This document shows positions 16,656-24,243 of a stretch of 64,000 bases of DNA, one piece after another (the first letter of the stretch is position 1; every line of letters begins with the position of its first letter). The notes beneath the pieces were generated by a model. It did no database searches and had not been told where the DNA came from. It worked only from the letters and a program-made list of their open reading frames with translations. Location: assembly GCF_900111345.1 (NCBI RefSeq), contig NZ_FOGY01000004.1, forward strand, positions 62,001 to 126,000, given 5' to 3'. Made by a program: the position numbers and the translations under genes. Source of the stretch: Psychrobacillus sp. OK032 (GTDB lineage: Bacteria; Bacillota; Bacilli; Bacillales_A; Planococcaceae).

Positions 16656-17838
16656 GTACTCTATTTGCTGTGATAGATTCAATCTCATCCAATGAATAGC
16701 CAAGTTCCACTAACACTTCTTTATTATGCTGTCCAAGAAGGGGAGCGGGGCTTCTAAATTGTCCTGGTGTCTCTGAAAATTTAGCAGGGAAGCCTAATGT
16801 TTTCATCTCACCAGCTACTGGGTGCTCATAATCTAAAATCATTTCTCTAGAAATAATATGCTCATCAGCAAGTGTTTGATCATACGAATAAATAGGGCCA
16901 GATGGGATACCATTTTTGTCTAATAAATCTAACCAATACGAGGAATCCTGTTCTCTTAATACTTTTTCCATTTCTACTTCTAGCTCATCTACATGTTGTG
17001 CACGAATAGAATTCGTCAAAAAACGTTCATCCTGTATCCATTCCGGTTTATGTACGACACCTAAGCAAAACTTTTCCCATAGTTTTTGATTGGCAGCACC
17101 TATTAGTATAAAGCCATCTTTCGTTTTATAGCCTTGATAGGGAGCGGAAACACGATGCGCTGTACCATTTCTACGAGGAACTTCACCTTTACCGAAATAA
17201 GCGGCAGCTTCCCAAACAGTCCAAGCAAGGCCCGAATCGACTAGTGATACATCAATATATTGTCCAATGTTAGTTTTTAAACGGTGAATATAGGCCGCTA
17301 AAATAGATTGGATAGCTGTTTGCGCAGCGGCAATATCATGAATGGCAATTCCGACTTTAACCGGTTTACCTGTACGCTCACCGGTCATATCTATTAGACC
17401 GGACAAACCTTGTGCCATGATGTCAAATCCGCCTTTATTTTTGTAAGGCCCTGTTTGACCATAACCTGAAATCGAACAATAGATAATACGAGGATTGATC
17501 GATTTCAGCGTATCATAATCAATACCAAGTTTTTTTGTAACTCCTGGACGATAATTTTCAATAAAGACATCTGCATCTTCTATTAATTTGTATAAAACTT
17601 GTAATCCTTCATCCGTTTTTAAATTAAGACAAACTCCGCGTTTATTGCGATTTACCATCATATACATATAGCTTTCTTCATTAATATATGGTCCCATCGT
17701 ACGAGTATCATCGCCATTTGGATATTTTTCTACTTTGACAACGTCTGCTCCCATATCGCCAAGTACCATTGTGCAATATGGACCAGCTAATACTTGAGAC
17801 AAGTCGACCACTTTCATTCCTTTTAACGCTTGTTCCAT
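16645..17838 (-). CDS. CaiB/BaiF family III CoA-transferase
   Basis: This 397-residue protein starts GMKVVDLSQVLAGPYCTMVLGDMGADVVKVE, the hallmark of family III CoA-transferases. The GGFDIMAQGLSGL segment carries the Asp that forms the acyl-CoA anhydride in the family. It moves CoA between organic acids; the pair of acids is not predictable. It is the last gene of the row metN-metI-hydratase-oxidase-CoA transferase, 26 bases after the oxidase stop, so it is probably read from the methionine transporter promoter or one just inside it. Confidence 0.9.
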   Translation of the reverse strand: MEQALKGMKVVDLSQVLAGPYCTMVLGDMGADVVKVEKYPNGDDTRTMGPYINEESYMYMMVNRNKRGVCLNLKTDEGLQVLYKLIEDADVFIENYRPGVTKKLGIDYDTLKSINPRIIYCSISGYGQTGPYKNKGGFDIMAQGLSGLIDMTGERTGKPVKVGIAIHDIAAAQTAIQSILAAYIHRLKTNIGQYIDVSLVDSGLAWTVWEAAAYFGKGEVPRRNGTAHRVSAPYQGYKTKDGFILIGAANQKLWEKFCLGVVHKPEWIQDERFLTNSIRAQHVDELEVEMEKVLREQDSSYWLDLLDKNGIPSGPIYSYDQTLADEHIISREMILDYEHPVAGEMKTLGFPAKFSETPGQFRSPAPLLGQHNKEVLVELGYSLDEIESITANRVLKN

Positions 17839-17864
17839 TTAAATTTACCACCTTTAATAAATCC

Positions 17865-19007
17865 TTAGCTTTTAACTACTTTTAACTTGTGAAGATCATT
17901 CACATGACTGATGCCACTTAAAGAAATGGAGACCTTTGTTTCCTCAAGGAAGCTTTCTAATACACGTTCAACGCCCGCTTGACCACCAGCAGCTAATCCC
18001 CATACAAATGGACGGCCGATACATACAGCAGTTGCACCTAGAGCTAGAGCTTTTAATGCATCGGAACCACGTCGGATTCCGCTATCAAATAATACAGGGA
18101 TTTTGCCGTCGACTGCTTCCACTATTTCCGGAAGTGCATCAATGCTTGCAATGACACCATCTAGCTGGCGACCACCGTGATTTGATACGATAATGCCATC
18201 GATTCCTTTTTCAATTGCAAGTTTTGCATCTTCTGGATGCAGTATGCCTTTAATGAGTATTGGTAAAGAAGTCTGTTCTCGCAGTTCTGCAATAGCATCC
18301 CAATTTAATGAGGGGTGATAAAGATAGTCTACGATGCCATTAATAATAGACTCCTCCGATTGATCCGGGAGGGAAGCCATAAACACAGGATCCGTTATAA
18401 AATTCCCTTTTGCTAATCCTTTTTTAAGCGGAGAGAATTGGTTGCGCACGTCTTCTTCACGCCAACCGAGCATAACTGTATCAACTGTTACTACTATCGC
18501 TTTGTACCCGGCCTTTTCGGCTCTTTTAACGATGCTATATGAAATTTCTTTGTTTTCGGACCAATATAATTGAAGCCATTTTGCGCTATCTTCTGTTGCT
18601 GCAGCAATTTCTTCTATTGAATAGCTAGAAACAGTGCTTTGTATATACGGGAAGTTATACTTCGCTGCGGCTTTTGCTACTGCTATTTCTCCATCTTCAT
18701 GCGCAATTTTATTCATTCCAACAGGAGCAATGAAAAGGGGGTGCTTGTATATTTGCCCAAACAATGTAATCTCCGTATTTAATGTAGAAACATCATTTAG
18801 AAATCTTGGGACAATGGAATAGTTTGCAAATGAATCTGTGTTTTTACGTAATGTTTCTTCTCTACCTGCTGAAGAGCGTATGTATCCAAAGGGGCCAACT
18901 TCTAGTTTTTCTTTAGCGGCGTGTTCCAATTCAGTAAAATTTATCGGGTGTTTTTCATTTGAGCCAATATTCTTTAACAATAAATCTAAGTTTGTCATGC
19001 TAACCAC
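17865..19007 (-). CDS. FMN-dependent alpha-hydroxy-acid oxidase/dehydrogenase
   Basis: This 380-residue barrel flavoprotein of the lactate oxidase/LldD/glycolate oxidase family has the expected landmarks: FGYIRSSAG with the active Tyr, FIAPVGM, WLQLYW, VTVDTVMLGWREED, LIKGI with the FMN Lys, and SNHGGRQLDG with the active His and Arg. It oxidises a 2-hydroxy acid to a 2-oxo acid; the actual substrate is unknown. The gene starts 3 bases after the hydratase stop. Its place in a methionine-transporter operon, and mtnE nearby, suggest 2-hydroxy-4-methylthiobutanoate as one candidate (inference). Confidence 0.9.
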   Translation of the reverse strand: MVSMTNLDLLLKNIGSNEKHPINFTELEHAAKEKLEVGPFGYIRSSAGREETLRKNTDSFANYSIVPRFLNDVSTLNTEITLFGQIYKHPLFIAPVGMNKIAHEDGEIAVAKAAAKYNFPYIQSTVSSYSIEEIAAATEDSAKWLQLYWSENKEISYSIVKRAEKAGYKAIVVTVDTVMLGWREEDVRNQFSPLKKGLAKGNFITDPVFMASLPDQSEESIINGIVDYLYHPSLNWDAIAELREQTSLPILIKGILHPEDAKLAIEKGIDGIIVSNHGGRQLDGVIASIDALPEIVEAVDGKIPVLFDSGIRRGSDALKALALGATAVCIGRPFVWGLAAGGQAGVERVLESFLEETKVSISLSGISHVNDLHKLKVVKS

Positions 19008-19010
19008 TCC

Positions 19011-19787
19011 TTATGAAAAATTAGGTTTTCTTTTTTCTAAAAACGCAGCAATGCCTTCTTTATAATCCTCGGAACTAAAGGAATCTAAAATAAGTTGTTC
19101 GATTTCTTTTGTTTCTGCATTTTCTCCGTCGATAATCGATTGAATAACTTGTTTAATTCCATTGTTTGCAACAGAAGATTTACGAATGATTTGTCCTGCA
19201 AATTCTAAACACTTTTCTTCAATTTCTTCCATTTCATAAACATAATCGATCAATCCGATTTCTTTTCCTTCTTCTGCACGGATTAATTTAGCTGTATATA
19301 ATAATTCTTTTGCTTTTGATGGTCCGATCAAGTTAACTAAACGCTTTGTGCTCGTTAAATTGTAAATGATTCCTATATTAGCAGCCGTGATTCCAAGTTT
19401 ACTACCAGATGTTGCAAATCTAAAATCACAAGAGTTAGCAAGTTCTAAACCACCACCAATTGCCAGTGTTTTAATAAGGGCAATTGTAGGCTTTGGAAAA
19501 CGATATAGTTTTTCAATCGATTCAAGTGTTGCATCGTTATAATCTTTTGCCTTTTGAGCAGAAAAGCGATTTTCCAGAAACTCCGAAATGTCTGCGCCAG
19601 CCGAGAAAGCCGTTTCGTCGACACCTTTTACGATCAATACTTTAATTTGTTGATCCGATTCCAATTCCTCTAATATGTCTCCTAATTGTTTAAACATAGC
19701 AAGAGAAAAAGAATTTTTTTTCTCTGCACGATTAAAAATTAAAGTAGCAATAGCACCATTTTTTTCTACATATAAATTGTTCGACAT
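19011..19787 (-). CDS. Enoyl-CoA hydratase/isomerase family protein
   Basis: This 258-residue crotonase-fold protein has the oxyanion-hole segments FSAGADISEF and ALIKTLAIGGGLELANSCDFRFA. In classical hydratases two Glu act at the active site; here the second region reads GITAANIGIIYN, so the usual second Glu is not obvious and a different reaction on the acyl-CoA is possible. The gene is 14 bases after metI and 3 bases before the oxidase, so it is part of the same transcript. Confidence 0.87.
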   Translation of the reverse strand: MSNNLYVEKNGAIATLIFNRAEKKNSFSLAMFKQLGDILEELESDQQIKVLIVKGVDETAFSAGADISEFLENRFSAQKAKDYNDATLESIEKLYRFPKPTIALIKTLAIGGGLELANSCDFRFATSGSKLGITAANIGIIYNLTSTKRLVNLIGPSKAKELLYTAKLIRAEEGKEIGLIDYVYEMEEIEEKCLEFAGQIIRKSSVANNGIKQVIQSIIDGENAETKEIEQLILDSFSSEDYKEGIAAFLEKRKPNFS

Positions 19788-19801
19788 CAGATAACCTCCA
19801 A

Positions 19802-20473
19802 CTAGTCTTTTTTCAATCTTGCAGCAAGTCTATTGCCTATAGATTGGATACTTTGAACAAGCACGATCAAAATGAAGACCGTAGCATACATAACATCGAC
19901 TTCATAACGTAAATGTCCGAAACGATAAGCTAAATCCCCAAGACCACCAGCACCGACCATACCAGCCATTGCCGTTGCTCCTATTAAACTAACAGTAGAA
20001 ATAGTTAAACCTAATATAATAGAAGGGCGTGCTTCACGTAGGAGCACATGCCAAATGATCGATCTAGTTTTAATACCCATAGCGGTATAAGCTTCCACCA
20101 CACCGTTTTCAACTTCGAGTAGTGCTGACTCCATCAGACGTGCAATATAAGGGGCCGTGTAAATAACGAGAGGGACGATAACTCCTTTTACGCCAATTGT
20201 CGTTCCAACGATGTATCGCGTAAATGGTAGAATAAAAAATAGTAAAATAATAAACGGAATAGAACGAACTATATTAATCACTAGGTTGCTAAGTTGATAT
20301 AAAAACTTATTTTGCAAAGTTTGGCCAGGTCTTGTTAAGACGATTAAAATTCCGAGTGGTATTCCAATAAGCACGGAGAAAAACAAAGAAATTCCAACCA
20401 TTTGAAACGTTTCAATGACAGATTTACCGATAATCGGTAGCCATTGATCTGTAAATTGCTCTAATCTACTCAT
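19802..20473 (-). CDS. metI: Methionine ABC transporter permease
   Basis: This 223-residue integral membrane protein has about five helices and the coupling-loop EAYTAMGIKTRSIIWHVLLREARP region typical of MetI/MetP permeases, with the family segment GLTISTVSLIGATAMAGMVGAGGLGDLA. It forms the channel for the MetNIQ D/L-methionine importer. Its start overlaps the metN stop by four bases (20470-20473). Confidence 0.92.
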   Translation of the reverse strand: MSRLEQFTDQWLPIIGKSVIETFQMVGISLFFSVLIGIPLGILIVLTRPGQTLQNKFLYQLSNLVINIVRSIPFIILLFFILPFTRYIVGTTIGVKGVIVPLVIYTAPYIARLMESALLEVENGVVEAYTAMGIKTRSIIWHVLLREARPSIILGLTISTVSLIGATAMAGMVGAGGLGDLAYRFGHLRYEVDVMYATVFILIVLVQSIQSIGNRLAARLKKD

Positions 20474-21492
20474 GATTGTCCCTCCAAGTTCTCAATACCT
20501 ACGCCGTTTTCGTCTAAAAATTGTAACGCAGCATTTACTTGATCTTTTTCTCCCATTAAATGAATGACGATATTGCCGATAATGCCATTTTTCAGTTCAA
20601 TAATGTTGGCTGTTAAAATATTAGGTTGCACATTAAACTTTTTGCTAACTCCAGCAAGTAGTGGCTTTCCAGCACTTTCGCCCACAAACGTTAAGCGTGT
20701 TACGCTACCCGTTACATGTAATTGTGAAATTAAAGCAGGGGATAGATTGCGCTGACTGATTGTATTTAAAAACTTTTTACTTGTAGGATGCGTAGGTTTA
20801 GTAAACAATTGAATCGCATTATTCTGTTCTACAACATAACCATTTTCCATTACATATACATGATCACAAATTTTTTGAATGACGTTCATCTCATGTGTAA
20901 TAAGCAAAATAGTAATTCCTAGGTCTCTATTTATTTTCAATAGAAGATCTAAAATGGAATCGGTTGTTTCGGGGTCAAGTGCGCTAGTTGCTTCATCACT
21001 TAATAAAATTTCTGGTTCTTGTGCAAGTGCTCTTGCAATAGCAACGCGTTGCTTTTGACCACCAGATAATTGATTTGGATAATTTTTGTGTTTATCTGTT
21101 AGCCCAACAATCTCTAAGTATTTTTCTGCTCTATTTTGTACTTCTGCTTTGTTATAACCAAGAAGTTTAAGAGGAATTGCAATATTATCGTAAACAGTAG
21201 CTGTTTTTAAGAGGTTGAATCCTTGGAAAATCATCCCTATTTTATTGCGAGCTTCACGTAATTTAGGAAGGGGGAGAGAGGTGGTTTCTACTCCATTTAT
21301 GTATACTTTTCCTTCAGTGGGTCTTTCGAGTAAATTCACACAACGAATAAGCGTACTTTTTCCAGCACCACTGTATCCTATAACCCCATGAATTTCTCCT
21401 TTTTTTACATGTATATTTACATTGTTTACTGCTTTTACTTTACCGCTTTTACTATTGAATTCTTTTGAAATATTTTCTAATACAATCATCAT
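20470..21492 (-). CDS. metN: Methionine ABC transporter ATP-binding protein
   Basis: This 340-residue ABC ATPase has Walker A (GYSGAGKST), signature (LSGGQKQRVAIARAL) and Walker B (ILLSDEATSALD), plus a C-terminal NIL domain (about residues 260-340) that in known MetN binds methionine and inhibits transport. AAGGAAGACAT precedes the ATG. A terminator-like hairpin and a 318-base Family B element separate it from metQ, which is unlike the usual tight arrangement. Confidence 0.94.
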   Translation of the reverse strand: MMIVLENISKEFNSKSGKVKAVNNVNIHVKKGEIHGVIGYSGAGKSTLIRCVNLLERPTEGKVYINGVETTSLPLPKLREARNKIGMIFQGFNLLKTATVYDNIAIPLKLLGYNKAEVQNRAEKYLEIVGLTDKHKNYPNQLSGGQKQRVAIARALAQEPEILLSDEATSALDPETTDSILDLLLKINRDLGITILLITHEMNVIQKICDHVYVMENGYVVEQNNAIQLFTKPTHPTSKKFLNTISQRNLSPALISQLHVTGSVTRLTFVGESAGKPLLAGVSKKFNVQPNILTANIIELKNGIIGNIVIHLMGEKDQVNAALQFLDENGVGIENLEGQS

Positions 21493-21508
21493 ATGTCTTC
21501 CTTTCTAA

Positions 21509-21539
21509 AGAAAACGTTACCGGAGTCGGTAACGTTTTA
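21509..21539 (-). terminator. Terminator-like hairpin just upstream of metN
   Basis: AAAACGTTACCG and CGGTAACGTTTT form a 12-bp stem with a 4-base loop. On the minus strand it is followed by TTTTCTTT and then, within 20 bases, the metN ribosome site. It could end metQ transcription or reduce metN-metI expression relative to metQ. Confidence 0.7.
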
Positions 21540-21540
21540 A

Positions 21541-21858
21541 CTTGATTCAGCAAATGTCCACCAACTCTAAATAAAAGGGAAGGAGTCACTGAAACTACCT
21601 TCAATTCAGCAGGATTCAAATCCCTTCTGAATATCGAGGAACTCTGGCTAAGATCGCCACATCCTGTGGCAACGCCTGAGTGACCACCATCCTGGTGGCC
21701 TAAAGCCTCCGGCGGATGCCACAGATTTTGAAAGGAATTAATTAGGGATGCTAGCCTAAGTACGTCGCATCCATGCGACAACGGCTACCTGACCTGCATC
21801 ACGCAGGCCCAAGCTCAATTCAAAATCTGGGCGCAATCACGCCAAGGCGTGATTGATT
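21541..21858 (+). repeat. Family B modular hairpin element, full-length type copy (B1)
   Basis: This 318-base non-coding element sits between metQ (5 bases away) and metN. It starts CTTGATTCAGCA and ends GGCGTGATTGATT. It contains two hairpin cassettes. The first (about 21650-21702) has GCCACA-TCC-TGTGGC, the linker AACGCCTGAG and CCACCA-TCC-TGGTGG. The second (about 21754-21809) has GTCGCAT-CC-ATGCGAC, a linker and CCTGC-ATCAC-GCAGG. CCGGCGGATGCCACAGATTTTG lies between them in two parts, and its ACAGATTTT pairs with AAAATCTG near the right end. The right end is a hairpin ATCACGCC-AA-GGCGTGAT. Confidence 0.8.
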
Positions 21859-21863
21859 AATCT

Positions 21864-22685
21864 TTACTCATCCCAGCTAGGTAATACAGAACCTTGAAAC
21901 TCCTCTTCAATGAATTGTTTTACTTCTTCTGATTGATAAGCTTTAACAAATTTTTGAATCGTTGGGTCATTTTCATTTTCTGCACGAACAACAATATAGT
22001 TTACATATGGTGAGTTCGATGATTCTAGTAAAATAGAATCTGCTTTTGGATTTATGCCAGCTGCTAATGCAAAGTTAGTATTGATTGCAGCAGCATCTAC
22101 TTCGCTTAATTGTTTCGGAATTTGTGCAGCTTCTAGCTCAATAAATTTTAAGTTTTTTGGATTTTCTTCAATGTCGTATATTGAAGCAGTTTCTCTTTTA
22201 TCTTCTTTAATTTTGATGAAACCATTTTCTTCTAAAATATATAATGCACGCGCACCGTTTGTTGGGTCGTTTGGTAATCCGAACGTAGCCCCGTCTGGTA
22301 AGTCATCCATTGATTCATATTTATCCGAATAAACTCCCATTGGGTTTAAAATTGTTTTTCCTACAGTTACTAGATCTGTTTTGTGATCTTCGTTAAAAGT
22401 TTCTAAGAACGGTCCATGTTGGTAGCTGTTTGCATCTAAATCACCTTCCGATAATGCCGTGTTTGGAAGGATGTAATCAGAGAAAACTGTAATATCGATC
22501 TCTAGTCCGTCTTTTGCAGCTACTTCTTTTGCCACTTCTACGATTTGCTCATGTGGACCAGCAGTTACACCAACAACTAATTTGTTCGTATCTAAAGCTT
22601 TATCACCACTACTAGAGTCATCGCCACATGCAGCAAGTGCTCCAGTTAATAATACGCCTGATAAAAGTAATCCAAATTTTTTCAT
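21864..22685 (-). CDS. metQ: Methionine ABC transporter substrate-binding lipoprotein
   Basis: This 273-residue lipoprotein has a short signal peptide ending LLTGALAACGDD, with Cys19 or 20 as the lipidation site. The NlpA/MetQ domain follows (VVGVTAGPHEQIVEVAKEVAAKDGLEIDI; ANSYQHGPFLETFN). It captures methionine outside the membrane for MetN-MetI. The start at 22685 is preceded by TAGGAGGAATTAGAA. It is the first gene after the S-box, so it is switched off when S-adenosylmethionine is plentiful. Confidence 0.95.
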   Translation of the reverse strand: MKKFGLLLSGVLLTGALAACGDDSSSGDKALDTNKLVVGVTAGPHEQIVEVAKEVAAKDGLEIDITVFSDYILPNTALSEGDLDANSYQHGPFLETFNEDHKTDLVTVGKTILNPMGVYSDKYESMDDLPDGATFGLPNDPTNGARALYILEENGFIKIKEDKRETASIYDIEENPKNLKFIELEAAQIPKQLSEVDAAAINTNFALAAGINPKADSILLESSNSPYVNYIVVRAENENDPTIQKFVKAYQSEEVKQFIEEEFQGSVLPSWDE

Positions 22686-22732
22686 TTCTAATTCCTCCTA
22701 ATAATTACAAGAAAAAATGAATAAATATAAAA

Positions 22733-22892
22733 GCCTCTCTTCCAAAAGAAAGAGAGGCGCAAAAATACAATCTGTCCTCTCTTATCTTCCAAAACAACAA
22801 TGTTTTGCAGGATTTAGCACCTTTCTACATTCGAAAATGAAGATGGTTGCCGAGCTTCAACGGGCCAGTCCCTCAGCTACTCTTGATAAGAG
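22733..22892 (-). promoter_or_regulatory. S-box (SAM-I) riboswitch with terminator, controlling metQ
   Basis: On the minus strand the aptamer runs 22892 to 22779, closed by P1 CTCTTATC/GATAAGAG. It contains the SAM-I core pieces AGAGTAGCTGAGGGA, CTGGCCC, GCTCGGCAACC and AAAGGTGCTAAATCC in the right order. It is followed by the terminator GCCTCTCT/AGAGAGGC (22758-22733) and a U-rich tail. The GATAAGAGAGG stretch can switch between P1 and an antiterminator. It lies 48 bases upstream of metQ. Confidence 0.95.
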
Positions 22893-23041
22893 ATATAAAC
22901 TATTAAATTATTCAGAAGTTCCATAACAAATAATTTACTACATCAATTTGCTAAAGTCAACGAATTTTTTATTGTTGAAATATTCTGTTGTTGTAGTATA
23001 AAGTTATTATCAATAAATAAATATACAAGGATGATGAATAT

Positions 23042-23548
23042 ATGTCAGCAGTAAGAGTCAATTATGCAACTGGGCAGCTCGGAAAAACGATAGGTGCGAG
23101 ATTAGTATACGGAACGGATTTACTAGAGGGAATCGAGCAAATATGTAAAGAAAATAAAATAGAATATGCAACGATTATTAGCTGTTTTGGTAGCTTTCAG
23201 AAAAGTGGATACGTGTATTTAGTACCTAATGAGGCTTCAAAAATAGGTGTTGGGTATAATGACCTCGTAGTCAAAGAAGGACCAATCGAATTTTTACAAG
23301 GTACGGGAGTTATTTGTAAGAGAGAAGGGGAGTACGAAACTCATTTTCATGGAACGATGTGTGATCAAAAAGGGAATGTTTTCGGTGGTCATTTCATCAA
23401 AGGGGAAAACCCGGTTATAACGGTGGACCTCGTGATAGCTGAAGTTACGGGAATGGAATTTCATCGAAAATTTGATCTCGAAACAGGTGCAAATCAATTT
23501 TATCCGGTTGGGGTTAATGCAACGGAACCAAAAAGAATAGAAAATTAA
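23042..23548 (+). CDS. PPC-domain (DUF296) protein
   Basis: This 168-residue single-domain protein has the PPC/DUF296 fold: ARLVYGTDLLEGIEQICKE, ATIISCFGSFQKSGYV, and THFHGTMCDQKGNVFGGHFIKG with the conserved histidines (H-x-H and GGH) that could bind metal. In plants this domain is part of AT-hook proteins; bacterial stand-alone versions are trimeric and of unclear function. AAGGATGATG precedes ATG 23042. It appears monocistronic and points toward mtnE, with a Family A pair between them. Confidence 0.83.
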   Translation: MSAVRVNYATGQLGKTIGARLVYGTDLLEGIEQICKENKIEYATIISCFGSFQKSGYVYLVPNEASKIGVGYNDLVVKEGPIEFLQGTGVICKREGEYETHFHGTMCDQKGNVFGGHFIKGENPVITVDLVIAEVTGMEFHRKFDLETGANQFYPVGVNATEPKRIEN

Positions 23549-23604
23549 AAAATTATCCTTGTTAAGGATAAAGGCGCAACATAAGAATAGTGCGCAACAA
23601 TACG

Positions 23605-24112
23605 TTTCCGCTATGATTTCCGCCGGGTGAGCGATAAGCCATCACCGATGCTTCGCATTCGTTGTGATGGCTTATATCCTCACTCATTCGGCAGGAGTCG
23701 CCGCCTTCCGCTAGAATCATCTTATGTAAACTATATAATTTCTCTCAATATTCCAGAGCATATTCGCAACATATTGATGCATTTGCGCAATATTTAAAAG
23801 CCTCATAAAATGCCATCACATGACAAGCAAGGCTTTACAATAAGTAAGTTTGTCGAATTCACTGGATTCTATATCGTATAACCATTTACTGGACTTATTT
23901 TTAGGAAATGCTATATAAGATTGGATTAAGGGCGACACTGTTTAACTAGCAAGCTCAGTGGATTGGAGCGGAAGGGCGGCGACTCCAGCGGGAATAGCAT
24001 GAGCTGAAGACCCCGCAGGAGCAAAGCGACGAGGAGGCTGAAGCCATGCCCGCGGAAAGCGTCCGCCCTGCAGCGGAAATCCTAGCGGACATTTCTTACG
24101 ACGCATTATCCC
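23605..24112. repeat. Family A repeat locus 2: inverted pair between convergent genes
   Basis: The 695 bases between the convergent PPC gene and mtnE hold no credible gene. The left unit (23605-23713, reverse) contains the inner subtype with GTGAGCGATAAGCC and ends GGAGTCGCCGCC. The right unit (23961-24112, forward) has the other inner subtype, GAGCTGAAGACCCCGCAGGA ... GAGGAGGCTGAAGCC, and ends GCGGAAAGCGTCCGCC. The outer 41 bases at 24072-24112 are, with two differences, the reverse complement of 59140-59180 at locus 4. The AT-rich spacer includes AACCATTTACTGGA, also seen in locus 1. Confidence 0.8.
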
Positions 24113-24200
24113 TTTATTACGCTCAATTTAGAAGTGTCTTATTCAATGTTGTTTTGCGAAGATTATCCATAAATCATTAATTTTGAATTTCACAGAAATG

Positions 24201-24238
24201 AAAAAGCTATCTCAAAAGCAATGTTTTGAGACAGCCTC
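24201..24238 (-). terminator. Terminator of mtnE
   Basis: GCTATCTCAAAA and TTTTGAGACAGC pair around GCAATG, and the minus strand ends in TTTTTC. It lies 3 bases beyond the mtnE stop. Confidence 0.88.
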
Positions 24239-24243
24239 TTTCA

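Noticed and set aside
21452-21781. 109-codon minus-strand frame over the metN start
   Set aside because: It covers the B1 element and overlaps the metN ribosome site; no start signal.
21640-21815. Possible CRISPR-like array in the hairpin cassettes
   Set aside because: Repeats are unequal, palindromic and without unique spacers of constant length; no cas gene is present.
22717-22926. 69-codon plus-strand frame upstream of metQ
   Set aside because: It is the complement of the S-box aptamer and terminator.
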